This document shows, in pieces, positions 8,514-18,816 of a stretch of 64,000 nt of DNA (positions within the stretch are counted from its first letter, which is position 1; every line of letters begins with the position of its first letter). The position numbers and the translations under genes are program-made. The notes below the pieces were generated by a model, which was given only the letters and a program-made list of their open reading frames with translations, was not told where the DNA came from and made no database searches. Origin of the DNA: Acidobacteriota bacterium (GTDB lineage Bacteria > Acidobacteriota > Terriglobia > UBA7540); NCBI GenBank assembly GCA_023474345.1, contig JAMCXS010000012.1, positions 1 to 64,000 on the forward strand. The letters are read 5' to 3'.

Positions 8514-9502
8514 CCTCTGCTTTCCTGACCGGCAATCGCATTACTCCGATGGTGACGTATCAAATGTGGATCGCCCTGCCAAAGACGGCGTGCGCCGCTT
8601 CAGGTACAGCCTCCGTAAGTGTGGGGTGCGGGTGGATCGTGTGCTCCAAATCTTCAACCGTTCCTTCCAGGCGCATGACCGTGACAGCCTCGGCAATCAT
8701 TTCCGTCACCCTCGGGCCGATCATGTGCACGCCCAGGATCTCGCCATAGCGTTCATCGCTGACAATTTTGACAAAGCCCGCTTGGGAACCCAGGATCGCT
8801 GCCTTGCTATTGCCCGCAAAGGGAAATTTCCCTACCTTCACGTTGTGTCCGTTCTCGCGAGCCTGGCGTTCCGTAAGGCCCACGCTGGAGACTTCCGGTT
8901 CGCAATAAGTGCAGTTTGGCACCTGGTGGTAGTTAATCGGCTCAGCAGGTTTCCCCGCCGCATGCGTCACAGCCACAATCCCTTCCATCGATCCGACATG
9001 CGCCAGCAGCGGGCTTCCGGCCACAAGATCCCCGATGGCGTAAACCCCGGGCTCATCCGTGCGCATGTAAGGATCAACCTTGACAAATCCCCGCTCCAAC
9101 TTGACCCGCGTCTTCTCCAAGCCGATGTTCTGAGTGTTTGGATCCCGGCCCACCGCAACCAGGCAAGTCTCCGCATCAAGCTTCTGAGTTTTCCCTTGGG
9201 CGTCGGTGAACTCCACAGAAACGCCCTTGGCACCCTTGGTGACTTTCTGGACCTTGGCCCCCGTGGAAACTTTGATTCCTTGCTTCTTGAACGCCTTCTC
9301 AAGTTCGGCGGAGATTTCCTCATCTTCGAGCGGCACCACGCGCGGCAGCATTTCAATGATCGTTACTTCGGTTCCGAATCGGTGGAAGATTGAAGCGAAT
9401 TCTACGCCGACCGCTCCCGAGCCGATAACAATCATCGATTTCGGAATTTCCTGGAGATTCAGGATTTCCTTGTTGGTCAGAATGGTCTTGGAATCCGGCT
9501 CA
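8350..9502. repeat. 1,153-bp tandem direct duplication, copy 2
   Basis: This is the second copy of the block at 7197-8349. It contains the 3' part of the intact lpd gene followed by a duplicated lipB start region, which now belongs to the chimeric frame. The absence of visible divergence points to a very recent event or to an assembly error. Confidence 0.95.
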
Positions 9503-9969
9503 AGACCGGGAATCATCTTGGCTTCTGACCCCGTCGCCAGAACAATATTCTTGGCCTGGATTTCCCGTGACTGGTCCTTTGCGTCGGTAACGCTGATGCG
9601 GCCGGGGCCGGCTAGCCGTCCGTAGCCCGGCATGATTTCGACTTTGTTTTTCTTGAGCAGGAATTCAACACCCTTGGACAGCTTTGTTACCACTTTGGCC
9701 TTGCGCGCCTGCACGGCAGTCCAGTCAAGCCTAAATTCCTTGCACTCGATCCCAAATTCCTTGGCGTGCTTGAAGTAGTCGTAAACCTCGGCGTTCAGCA
9801 GCAGATCCTTCGTGGGGATACAGCCGACATGCAGACACGTTCCCCCGAACTTGTTATCTTTTTCGATAAGGACGGTCTTCAATCCTAACTGTCCGGCGCG
9901 AATCGCTCCGACGTACCCTCCTGGACCGCTTCCAATTATCGCAACATCATACTGGGGCGTATCAGCCAA
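8560..9969 (-). CDS. lpdA: Dihydrolipoyl dehydrogenase (E3)
   Basis: E3 reoxidises dihydrolipoyl-E2 with NAD+. The 469-aa protein has the FAD-binding GSGPGGYVGAIRA motif, the redox disulfide CLHVGC (Cys45/Cys50), the NAD-binding GSGAVGVEFA motif, the second FAD motif GVYAIGDL and the C-terminal HPHPTLTE (His448/Glu453). The start is TTG at 9969, well placed 7 nt after GGAGG. It is the first gene of the operon: in the unduplicated arrangement its stop would lie 46 bp before lipB. The last 313 codons are repeated in the chimera. Confidence 0.97.
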   Translation of the reverse strand: MADTPQYDVAIIGSGPGGYVGAIRAGQLGLKTVLIEKDNKFGGTCLHVGCIPTKDLLLNAEVYDYFKHAKEFGIECKEFRLDWTAVQARKAKVVTKLSKGVEFLLKKNKVEIMPGYGRLAGPGRISVTDAKDQSREIQAKNIVLATGSEAKMIPGLEPDSKTILTNKEILNLQEIPKSMIVIGSGAVGVEFASIFHRFGTEVTIIEMLPRVVPLEDEEISAELEKAFKKQGIKVSTGAKVQKVTKGAKGVSVEFTDAQGKTQKLDAETCLVAVGRDPNTQNIGLEKTRVKLERGFVKVDPYMRTDEPGVYAIGDLVAGSPLLAHVGSMEGIVAVTHAAGKPAEPINYHQVPNCTYCEPEVSSVGLTERQARENGHNVKVGKFPFAGNSKAAILGSQAGFVKIVSDERYGEILGVHMIGPRVTEMIAEAVTVMRLEGTVEDLEHTIHPHPTLTEAVPEAAHAVFGRAIHI

Positions 9970-10215
9970 AATTGCACCTCCGCACGTTTCAGAACTTTAT
10001 CGATTTCCCAGCCCTTTACCCGTCATCATCTTACATGATGCCACAAAGGCGGACAAGTTGCCGCGGCGCCGCAGAGTGTTTTGGGAGCACGTAACTTATC
10101 GCCTTGATGGGGCTGACGGCGCCGTTGAGGCATAGGTGCCGCCTGTGATAGCTTGGTTAGTTGATTGGAACGCTCCTTCCCCCGTGATTTAACGTTTAAT
10201 TCGGGAGGGTACGAT

Positions 10216-11595
10216 ATGAGTTGGACCGCTGAACTGGTGCGTGAAATCCGTGGACAGGTTCTTGTGGATGATGCCTCGCGCGCGAGCGTCTCAACAGATT
10301 TTGGGCGCATCATCGTGCGGAAACCGGCTGCCGTGGTTCGGCCAGCATCGGCTGAAGATGTGGCGAGCGCAATCAAGTTTGCGGTTTGTCATGGCCTGTC
10401 AGTTTCCACTCGCGGCGGAGGGCACTCCCAAACCGGCCAGTCTCTTTCCGACCAAATCGTGCTCGACATGACCTCGCTCGATAAAGTCACTGAGGTGAAC
10501 CCCGGGCAGGGCACACTGACCTGCCAGACCGGGCTCAAGTGGCGGACGCTCGTCGAGCAGCTTTCTTCGCAGCAGCTCTCACCCTTTGTTCTTACCAATA
10601 ACCTGGACGTGACCATCGGCGGCACGCTTTCAACCGGCGGGCTGGGCGTGGCCTCCTGGCGGTACGGAACCCAGGCGGATAACTGCGCCGAGCTTGAAGT
10701 TGTAACCGGTGAAGGAGAAATTGTTCGCTGCTCGCGGGAGCAAAACCAAGACCTGTTCGATGCGGTTCGAGCGGGCATGGGCCAGGTTGGAGTCATCACG
10801 GGCGCCAAGTTGAGAATCCGTCGCTATTTGCCCGGATTTCGCTCGTTCTATCTGCTCTATGACGATCTGGGCGTTCTGCTCGACGATCTGAAAATCGTGA
10901 TGACCGACGAGAGGTTTGATTACCTCGAATCGTGGTGTGTGCCTTGTCCGCAAGGGTTCAAACAAGTTGGCGGAACGCGGCAGGCCTTTGCGCAGTGGTT
11001 CTATCCCTTGCACGCGACGGTCGAAACGGAGGGAAGCTCTGGCGTTGCGGACGATGAAAAACTGCGCGGGCTCAAGTTTTACAAGCATGTCCACACCGAA
11101 AACGGCAGCTTAATCGATTTCTTCGCGCGCCTCGATGCCCTTTTCGCAATCTGGAGGCGAGCCGGATTCTGGGAATACGCTCATCCCTGGATGGAGTGTG
11201 TTCTCCCGTGGCCATCGACGGCGCCTTATATCGGACAGGTTCTGCAGAACATGCCGCCGCAAGCCGTCGCGGGAGGGCATATTTTGTTGTGGCCGGCGCG
11301 CGGGAATTCCTCTTCGGTACCCTTGTTCATGCGCCCCACAAGCGATTTTTTGATGGGCTTTGGAATTCTCCCGGCGGTACCGCCGCGCTTTCTTGAAGAG
11401 GCGTTGCCGAAGCTGAACATGGTCAGCCAGACCTGCATGATGATGGGCGGAAAACGCTACCTTTCAGGATGGATTGCCTTTGATGCCGCGCAATGGAAGG
11501 CTCATTACGGCGAGAAATGGCCTGCGGTGGTTCGCTTGAAAAAGCATTTTGACCCGTACCGGGTATTGAATCCCGGCTTTATTAAGTATGAGTGA
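10216..11595 (+). CDS. FAD-linked oxidoreductase, PCMH / cytokinin-dehydrogenase type
   Basis: This 459-aa protein starts with MSWTAELVRE at 10216 behind GGGAGGGT. It has the VAO/PCMH FAD-binding fold: RPASAEDVASAIKFA, then TRGGGHSQTGQS, where the His is placed for covalent flavin attachment, then TIGGTLSTGGLGVASWRYG and AGMGQVGVITGA. The C-terminal part ends with HFDPYRVLNPGF, as in BBE and cytokinin-dehydrogenase-like enzymes. It has no signal peptide, so it is probably cytoplasmic. The substrate cannot be told; it stands alone between the divergent lpd operon and the ATP synthase promoter. Confidence 0.85.
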   Translation: MSWTAELVREIRGQVLVDDASRASVSTDFGRIIVRKPAAVVRPASAEDVASAIKFAVCHGLSVSTRGGGHSQTGQSLSDQIVLDMTSLDKVTEVNPGQGTLTCQTGLKWRTLVEQLSSQQLSPFVLTNNLDVTIGGTLSTGGLGVASWRYGTQADNCAELEVVTGEGEIVRCSREQNQDLFDAVRAGMGQVGVITGAKLRIRRYLPGFRSFYLLYDDLGVLLDDLKIVMTDERFDYLESWCVPCPQGFKQVGGTRQAFAQWFYPLHATVETEGSSGVADDEKLRGLKFYKHVHTENGSLIDFFARLDALFAIWRRAGFWEYAHPWMECVLPWPSTAPYIGQVLQNMPPQAVAGGHILLWPARGNSSSVPLFMRPTSDFLMGFGILPAVPPRFLEEALPKLNMVSQTCMMMGGKRYLSGWIAFDAAQWKAHYGEKWPAVVRLKKHFDPYRVLNPGFIKYE

Positions 11596-11630
11596 AAATG
11601 CGACGGTTGCAGATTTGCGAGGAGGGTTTC

Positions 11631-11659
11631 TTGACACCCTGACGATACGCATGTTAAAT
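11631..11659 (+). promoter_or_regulatory. Sigma-70-type promoter for the ATP synthase operon
   Basis: TTGACA at 11631-11636 is a perfect -35 box, separated by exactly 17 bp from TTAAAT at 11654-11659 (4 of 6 consensus). It lies 36 bp after the stop of the FAD oxidoreductase and 53 bp before the first ATP synthase gene, on the coding strand. Confidence 0.8.
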
Positions 11660-11712
11660 TTGCAAGTCTTTCGTATACCGATAATTCCAGCCTGTGAGGC
11701 TGATCAACTCCC

Positions 11713-12189
11713 ATGGGTCAGATAACGAGCCAGTTGGGGCAGCTTTTCGCCCAGACCATCCCGACCGTCATCTTTGTATTTTTCCTGATGCTGTTTCTCG
11801 ACCGGCTGTTTTTCAGGCCTCTTTCTCGAACTCTGGATGCGCGCGCTGAGGCCACCAGCGGAGCTCTGGCCGAGGCTCGTAAACAAGCTGCGGCAGCGGA
11901 AGAGAAGCTTTCTCAATACGAACATGCACTTCAGAAAGCGCGGCAAGAAATCTATCGCCTGCGGGAAGCAGCCCGCCGTGACGCCTTGAAAGAGCGGGAG
12001 GATAAGATTCAGAAGTCCCGGGCTGCGGCGGAATCCATGCTGAAAGAAGCCCAGGGCACTCTCGCTATGGAAGTGATGAAGTCCAAGATTGAATTGCGGC
12101 TAACGGTGGAATCGCTCGCGGCCGAAGTCACCGAAGCTCTTCTTGCTCCCGGCCTTGACAAAGGGGGACAAAGGGGGACGGAAGTATGA
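11713..12189 (+). CDS. ATP synthase Fo subunit b'
   Basis: This is the first of two b-type stator subunits, 158 aa. A single N-terminal membrane helix (~residues 16-33, PTVIFVFFLMLFLDRLFF) is followed by a long charged coiled coil (~40-140), the normal b/b' architecture. The peripheral stalk holds the alpha3beta3 head against rotation. The last codons contain two tandem copies of ACAAAGGGGG (12158-12177), giving a C-terminal KGGQRG tail that looks like a slippage product. Its TGA stop overlaps the ATG of the following leader frame as ATGA. I call it b' because it is the upstream copy. Confidence 0.88.
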   Translation: MGQITSQLGQLFAQTIPTVIFVFFLMLFLDRLFFRPLSRTLDARAEATSGALAEARKQAAAAEEKLSQYEHALQKARQEIYRLREAARRDALKEREDKIQKSRAAAESMLKEAQGTLAMEVMKSKIELRLTVESLAAEVTEALLAPGLDKGGQRGTEV

Positions 12190-12323
12190 ATTCGGCGCGG
12201 GGTTGCATGCTTCGCATCATTTTTCCTGGCCTTTGCCCATCAGGGTTCAGCCCTAGTCCAGTGGCTACGATCCCTTGGTTTGCGGCTGCGCCTCCTGCGG
12301 CCAAGGAGCCCCTGGCCGCTTAG
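12186..12323 (+). other. 45-codon leader frame, in frame with atpF but closed by TAG
   Basis: An ATG at 12186 overlaps the stop of the b' gene (ATGA), a typical coupled start. The frame runs 45 codons to TAG at 12321-12323, and three codons later the same frame enters atpF at the ATG of 12333. The peptide begins MNSARGCMLRIIFPGL and ends AAPPAAKEPLAA. This looks like a signal-peptide or N-terminal extension plus an Ala/Pro-rich linker, as found on b subunits of some bacteria. Either atpF once started at 12186 and a nonsense mutation (or read error) split it, or this is a short coupling peptide. Confidence 0.5.
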
Positions 12324-12332
12324 GAAATCGGT

Positions 12333-12818
12333 ATGGATCACGAACTGGTTTTTGACATTATCAACTTTATTTTGCTGGTCGGCGTCTTGGTATATCTTTA
12401 TCGGAAGCGCGGCAGAAGCTTTTACGACGAACGTTCTGATGCCATCCGCGCAGGCCTGGAAGAAGGCCGGCGAGCGCTTGAGGCTTCGCGGGCGCAGCTT
12501 GCCGCCGCAGAAAGCAAGCTGATACATTTTGAGGAGGAAGTGGCGGCGCTGAAGAAACGCGCGGAAGAAGAGATTGCGCGGGAGCAGGAAAGAATGCGCC
12601 AGGCGGCTGACGAGGAAGCCCTTAAGATTCAAGAAGCTGTCAAAGTCCAAATCCAGGCAGCTACTAATGCCGCCAAGTTGGAACTGAAGACTTATGTTGT
12701 CGAGCGGGCTCTCAGTCAGGCCGGAGGTTTAATTCAGCAGCGCCTGGATGATAAGAATCGCCGGAGGTTGGTAAGCTTTTTCCTCGCCGATCTGAAGTCG
12801 AAGATGAGCAAGAACTGA
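12333..12818 (+). CDS. atpF: ATP synthase Fo subunit b
   Basis: This is the second b-type stator subunit, 161 aa from the ATG at 12333. The N-terminal hydrophobic segment (~4-21, ELVFDIINFILLVGVLVYLY) is followed by RKRGRSFYDERSDAIRAGLEEGRRALE, a family-typical start of the dimerising coiled coil that continues to ~residue 130. No good ribosome site lies in front of this ATG, while the frame is open upstream except for the TAG at 12321. The true N-terminus could therefore be longer. The next gene, atpH, starts 64 bp downstream. Confidence 0.9.
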   Translation: MDHELVFDIINFILLVGVLVYLYRKRGRSFYDERSDAIRAGLEEGRRALEASRAQLAAAESKLIHFEEEVAALKKRAEEEIAREQERMRQAADEEALKIQEAVKVQIQAATNAAKLELKTYVVERALSQAGGLIQQRLDDKNRRRLVSFFLADLKSKMSKN

Positions 12819-12882
12819 GCGCAACGTACACCTGCCATTGGTGTTGCTTTCCGGCAGCACTGAACAGGAAGGGTCTTAAAAC

Positions 12883-13425
12883 ATGTCGATGGTGATCGCC
12901 AGCCGTTATGCGCGCGCCCTGGCCGATGTCCTGCGGTCGGCCGAGGGTTATCGAGCGGGGTTGAAGGAGTTGGAAGACTTTGCCGCTGTTTGGCAGGAAA
13001 GCGAAAGCCTGCGGGAAGTCCTGCTGACGCCAGCCGTCTCATCCGAGCAGAAGAGAAAAGTTTTGGATGCAGTTCTGGAACGGCTCGGAACGTCCGTACC
13101 AACCTCCAACCTCCTGCGGATTCTTTTGGCGAACTACCGAATGGCCCTGTTGGAGCAAGTTTTGGAGGCGTTTAAGAAGGTGGTTGACGAGCGTCTGGGC
13201 ATCGTTGAAGTGGAAATCCTTTACGCCCAAGACCTCTCCCCGGATGAACAGGAAGAACTGCGAGCTAAGTTTGCGGAGCTTACCGGGAGCAAAGTTGAAG
13301 TGAAGTTCCGTCAAGATGCAAAATTATTAGGGGGCGTGCAAGCGCGGATTGGAAGCACCGTTTACGATGGTTCCGTGCTGGGATACCTGGAGCGTCTCCG
13401 CGAGCAGTTGAGAGCAACTTCTTAG
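12883..13425 (+). CDS. atpH: ATP synthase F1 subunit delta
   Basis: Delta links the b stalk to the top of the alpha3beta3 head. The 180-aa sequence starts with the family-typical ASRYARALADVL, has the helical N-terminal domain to ~105, and a C-terminal domain with the conserved DAKLLGGVQARIGSTVYDGSVLGYLERL. Length is normal. It starts at the ATG of 12883 with AGGAAGGG upstream and ends 21 bp before atpA. Confidence 0.95.
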   Translation: MSMVIASRYARALADVLRSAEGYRAGLKELEDFAAVWQESESLREVLLTPAVSSEQKRKVLDAVLERLGTSVPTSNLLRILLANYRMALLEQVLEAFKKVVDERLGIVEVEILYAQDLSPDEQEELRAKFAELTGSKVEVKFRQDAKLLGGVQARIGSTVYDGSVLGYLERLREQLRATS

Positions 13426-13446
13426 CAGGGTGGTGAGGAAGGTCGG

Positions 13447-14979
13447 ATGGCAAAAATAAGACCAGATGAGATTACGGAAATCATCCGCGAACAGATTGAG
13501 AATTTTGACCGCAGCGTGAGCGTCAGCGAAGTGGGCTCCGTGGTGTCGGTCGGGGATGGTGTAGCGCGCATTCACGGGCTGGAGCGCGTCATGGCGGGCG
13601 AACTGCTGGAGTTGCCTCACGGGGTGACGGGGCTTGCCTTGAACCTGGAAGAGGACCAGGTAAGCGCGGTCTTGCTTGGAGAATACACGAAGATCCAGGA
13701 AGGTGACGTGGTCAAGCGCACCAAGCGGATCATGTCCGTCCCGGTCGGCGACGCTTTGGTCGGCCGTGTCGTTGACGCTCTGGGCCGCCCGACGGACGGC
13801 AAGGGACCGATCACGACCAATGAGTTCAATCCTGTAGAGAGGCTGGCTCCCGGTGTGGTCGATCGGATGCCGGTGCGCGAACCTCTGCAAACCGGTTTAA
13901 AGGGGATCGACGGTATGATTCCCATTGGACGCGGCCAGCGTGAACTGATCATTGGCGACCGGCAAACCGGCAAGACCGCCATCGGCCTTGATACGATTTT
14001 GAACCAGCGGGGCGGGGATGTCATTTGCATTTACGTGGCCATTGGCCAAAAGCGCTCCACGATTGCCCAGGTGATCAGCATCCTTGAGAAATACGAGGCC
14101 ATGAAGTACACGATTGTTATCGAGGCCAGTTCGGCGGATCCCGCGCCCATGCAGTATCTTGCGCCTTATGCCGGATGTGCCATGGGCGAATACTTCCGTG
14201 ACCGTGGTCGGCACGCGCTGTGCATCTACGATGACCTTTCCAAGCACGCTGTGGCTTATCGTGAGATTTCACTGCTGTTGCGCCGGCCCCCGGGCCGGGA
14301 GGCTTACCCGGGTGACGTTTTCTACCTCCATTCCCGGCTTCTGGAGCGTGCCGCGAAACTCAAGAAGGAACTAGGCGGAGGGTCCTTGACCGCGCTGCCC
14401 ATTATCGAGACGCAGGCGGGCGATATTTCCGCCTACATCCCGACTAATGTCATTTCTATTACCGATGGCCAGATCTATCTGGAGTCGGACCTGTTTAACA
14501 GCGGCGTGCGTCCGGCCATCAACGTGGGACTATCCGTTTCGCGCGTCGGTGGAAACGCTCAGATCAAAGCCATGAAGCAGGTGGCCGGGACGTTGCGCCT
14601 GGGCTTGGCCCAGTACCGGGAGTTGGCGGCTTTTGAACAATTCGGCAGCGACCTGGATCGAGCGACGCAAGCGCAACTCAGACGCGGCCGCCGTCTGACG
14701 GAAATCCTCAAGCAGGACCAGTTTTCCCCCTTAAGCGTTGAAAAGCAGATTATCGCAATTTTCGCTGGAACCAGCGGCTACCTCGACGATCTGGAGGTGG
14801 AGGAGTGCCGAAGCTTTGAAAAAGGATTGTACGAGTTTCTGGATGCTTCTTATCCATCGCTGGGGAGGAAGATTGCTGAAAAGAAGCAGCTCGATGAATC
14901 CATGCGGGTCGAAATCCAGAAGATGCTTGAGGAGTACAAGAAGAAATTTGTGGCAGAGCGCGAACCCGCGGCGGTGTGA
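13447..14979 (+). CDS. atpA: ATP synthase F1 subunit alpha
   Basis: The non-catalytic nucleotide-binding subunit of F1, 510 aa. It contains the N-terminal beta-barrel ([19 protein letters not shown]), the Walker A motif [11 protein letters not shown], the [32 protein letters not shown] region, and the C-terminal helical domain ([15 protein letters not shown]). The start at 13447 follows GAGGAAGG closely. All expected segments are present, with no lesion. Confidence 0.98.
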   Translation: MAKIRPDEITEIIREQIENFDRSVSVSEVGSVVSVGDGVARIHGLERVMAGELLELPHGVTGLALNLEEDQVSAVLLGEYTKIQEGDVVKRTKRIMSVPVGDALVGRVVDALGRPTDGKGPITTNEFNPVERLAPGVVDRMPVREPLQTGLKGIDGMIPIGRGQRELIIGDRQTGKTAIGLDTILNQRGGDVICIYVAIGQKRSTIAQVISILEKYEAMKYTIVIEASSADPAPMQYLAPYAGCAMGEYFRDRGRHALCIYDDLSKHAVAYREISLLLRRPPGREAYPGDVFYLHSRLLERAAKLKKELGGGSLTALPIIETQAGDISAYIPTNVISITDGQIYLESDLFNSGVRPAINVGLSVSRVGGNAQIKAMKQVAGTLRLGLAQYRELAAFEQFGSDLDRATQAQLRRGRRLTEILKQDQFSPLSVEKQIIAIFAGTSGYLDDLEVEECRSFEKGLYEFLDASYPSLGRKIAEKKQLDESMRVEIQKMLEEYKKKFVAEREPAAV

Positions 14980-14991
14980 GGCAATAGGAAA

Positions 14992-15852
14992 GTGGCAACC
15001 TTACGGGACATTCGACGTCGGATTGGCTCCATCCGGAACACCAGGCAGATTACCCGGGCGATGAAAGTGGTGGCGGCTTCGCGCCTGCGGCACGCCCAGG
15101 AGCGCATCTTCAGCGCCCGCCCTTACGCCAATCAGATGATGGCGTTGCTGCAGAGCGTCGCCGGGCGCCTCGAACAGCAGGAGCATCCGCTGCTAGCGCG
15201 GCGGGCGGAGAACAAAATTCTTCTCGTGTTGGTCACGGCGGACCGCGGCTTGTGTGGGGCGTTTAACGCCAACTTGATTCGCGCCGCTCAGAGTTATCTT
15301 GAAGAGTATGGTAAAGACAGAGTGTCGCTGGTGACGGTGGGGCGTAAGGGCCGCGATTTTTTCCGCCGCCGTCCGGTCGAGATTGTTTCAGAGCATGTGA
15401 ATGTCTTCAGGTACCTGGACTTTTCCCATGCGCAGAAACTGGCGCGTGAACTCATTGAACTTTACACGCAGGAATCGGTGGATGCTATTGATTTTCTCTA
15501 CAATGAATTCAAGTCGGTGATGGTCCAGCAGGTGAAAGTGGAGCGCTACCTGCCTATCGAACCGATCTCGGCCCCGAAAGGTGAATTCCTGGTAGATTAC
15601 ATTTATGAGCAGCCGCCAGCCGATCTCTTGCGTGCTCTGCTGCCGCGCTATATGGAAGTTGAGGCTTTCCGCGCCTTGCTGGAATCGCAGGCGGCTGAAT
15701 TAGCGGCGCGCATGACGGCGATGGATTCTGCTACCAACAACGCTGACGAACTTATGGAAACACTCCGGCTGCGGCTGAACCGCCTGCGCCAGGCCGCTAT
15801 TACCAAGGAGATTATCGAGGTGGTGAGCGGCGCTCAGGCGTTGGAGTACTGA
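14992..15852 (+). CDS. atpG: ATP synthase F1 subunit gamma
   Basis: The rotor shaft of F1, 286 aa. The N-terminal helix reads TLRDIRRRIGSIRNTRQITRAMKVVAASRLR and the C-terminal helix ends with LNRLRQAAITKEIIEVVSGAQAL, both diagnostic. TADRGLCGAFN is also conserved. The start is a GTG at 14992, 12 bp after atpA, with GAGG about 10 nt upstream. Confidence 0.97.
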   Translation: MATLRDIRRRIGSIRNTRQITRAMKVVAASRLRHAQERIFSARPYANQMMALLQSVAGRLEQQEHPLLARRAENKILLVLVTADRGLCGAFNANLIRAAQSYLEEYGKDRVSLVTVGRKGRDFFRRRPVEIVSEHVNVFRYLDFSHAQKLARELIELYTQESVDAIDFLYNEFKSVMVQQVKVERYLPIEPISAPKGEFLVDYIYEQPPADLLRALLPRYMEVEAFRALLESQAAELAARMTAMDSATNNADELMETLRLRLNRLRQAAITKEIIEVVSGAQALEY

Positions 15853-15879
15853 GCCGGCGAGAAGGTCTTTGCGCTTTGA

Positions 15880-17364
<1,485 letters not shown>

Positions 17365-17405
17365 GGACTCTCAAAAGTTTTTAGACTCTACCAGGTACAG
17401 GTGAT

Positions 17406-17831
17406 ATGGCTGACACGCTTCCCATCGGGACTCAACTCCGCATCGTAACGCCGGAACGCGAGGTGGTTGAAGGGGAAATCAGTGAGGTTTCAATTCCCGG
17501 GAAGGGCGGCTATCTGGGCGTCCTTCCGGGACATGCGCCGCTCCTTACGGAGCTTCAACCCGGCGATCTTACCTATCGACAGGATGGGCTGGACTTTCAT
17601 GTCGCCATCCATTGTGGTTTCGCCGAGGTCCTTCCCGATCGCGTGATTATTCTGGCGGATGCCGCCGAGCGAGCGGAAGAAATTGACGTGGAGCGGGCTG
17701 AGCGTGCCCGGCGTCGCGCCGAAGAACGTTTAAAGCAGCCGTCTGAGTCTGAGGAAGAAATGCGAGAGGCTCGCGAAGCGTTGCGGCGGGCTATCTGCCG
17801 CCTGGAAACGGCCCGGCATGCAAAAGCTTAA
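17406..17831 (+). CDS. atpC: ATP synthase F1 subunit epsilon
   Basis: Epsilon joins gamma to the c-ring and can inhibit ATP hydrolysis. The 141-aa protein has the N-terminal beta-sandwich (LRIVTPEREVVEGEISEVSIPGKGGYLGVLPGHAPLLTEL) and a two-helix C-terminal domain. Length is normal. It is the last ATP synthase gene here; the a and c genes are not in the window. Confidence 0.96.
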   Translation: MADTLPIGTQLRIVTPEREVVEGEISEVSIPGKGGYLGVLPGHAPLLTELQPGDLTYRQDGLDFHVAIHCGFAEVLPDRVIILADAAERAEEIDVERAERARRRAEERLKQPSESEEEMREAREALRRAICRLETARHAKA

Positions 17832-18186
17832 CGGCTGTTCGAAAAGGCCACCCTGCTCAGGATAGACTTCGCCCACCATATGCTGCGTCTTCCTGAGAAT
17901 GAAGAACACAGGCCTTTCGGTGTGCCCGGGACCGCCGCGCAAGTGTTTTATCAGTAGTCATTCAAACCTTTGCAGTAACAATACCTCCGGAAGTCTCCGC
18001 CTCGGAAACCGGGCGGTACATCTTCAGGGAAACGGCATGGTTATTTTCAGGCTAGCTCTTATCTAACTAATTATAGGAACAGGATTGCTCCGTGCCGAGG
18101 GTTCTGATTTGCCCGGAAAGACTCTTCCTGCGTACTGCTTGGCTACGCTTGCCCCAGAGGGTTGAAACTGCTATCTTGGGGGTGGA
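17832..18186. other. Gap between atpC and the ECF sigma gene
   Basis: No gene is supported here. The 3' part must hold the promoter for the sigma/anti-sigma genes. A GGAAC at 18076-18080 resembles an ECF -35 box and would fit autoregulation, but I see no matching -10 element. No clear terminator follows atpC. Confidence 0.4.
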
Positions 18187-18816
18187 ATGGAAAGTGTACG
18201 TTTGATGGATGTTGCTCTTGATCTCACGGCTCCCGTGAGCAGTGATGAGGCTGCCCTAGTGGCGGAACTCAAAGCTGGTTCCGAAGAGGCCTTCAGGTAT
18301 CTGCTTGCTGTTTATCAGAACCCGGTCTTCAACTTGATTTGCCATATGGTTGGGGATCAGGCTGACGCTCCGGATGTCCTTCAGGATGTTTTCCTTAAGG
18401 TTCTGCGTGGAATCCATCAATTCAACGGGAAAAGCAGTCTTAAAACGTGGATATACCGCATTGCGGTGCATGAGGTCTTGAACCACCGCAGGAGCTGGGG
18501 CCGCCGTGTTTCTCATGAGCTCTTTTCTGTTGACGACGCATCGTCGCAACCAAAAGTCCAGGCTGTGATGCGCGGCAAGGATAGGGAAACACCATACCGT
18601 GTTTACGAGCAGGCCGAGCGCCAGGCCGAGGTCAATCGTGCCTTGGCAAGCCTTGCGCAGCCTTACCGGACGGTGGTGGTGCTCAGGGAAATCGAGGATC
18701 TCAGCTACGAGGAAATCGCCCAGGTCCTTGGAGTCGCCGAGGGCACGGTCAAATCACGCCTGCGGCGCGGGCGGGAGCTCCTAAAACGCAAACTGGCCGC
18801 CCAGATGAGCAGTTAG
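18187..18816 (+). CDS. ECF-type RNA polymerase sigma factor
   Basis: This 209-aa protein is a group 4 sigma-70 factor. Region 2 covers ~25-100 (AFRYLLAVYQNPVFNLICHMVGDQADAPDVLQDVFLKVLRGI, then FNGKSSLKTWIYRIAVHEVLNHRR). Region 4 covers ~140-205 (YRTVVVLREIEDLSYEEIAQVLGVAEGTVKSRLRRGRELLKRKL), including the DNA-binding helix-turn-helix. It has neither region 1.1 nor region 3. Its TAG stop directly abuts the ATG of the anti-sigma gene, so the pair is almost certainly co-transcribed and coupled. Confidence 0.95.
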   Translation: MESVRLMDVALDLTAPVSSDEAALVAELKAGSEEAFRYLLAVYQNPVFNLICHMVGDQADAPDVLQDVFLKVLRGIHQFNGKSSLKTWIYRIAVHEVLNHRRSWGRRVSHELFSVDDASSQPKVQAVMRGKDRETPYRVYEQAERQAEVNRALASLAQPYRTVVVLREIEDLSYEEIAQVLGVAEGTVKSRLRRGRELLKRKLAAQMSS

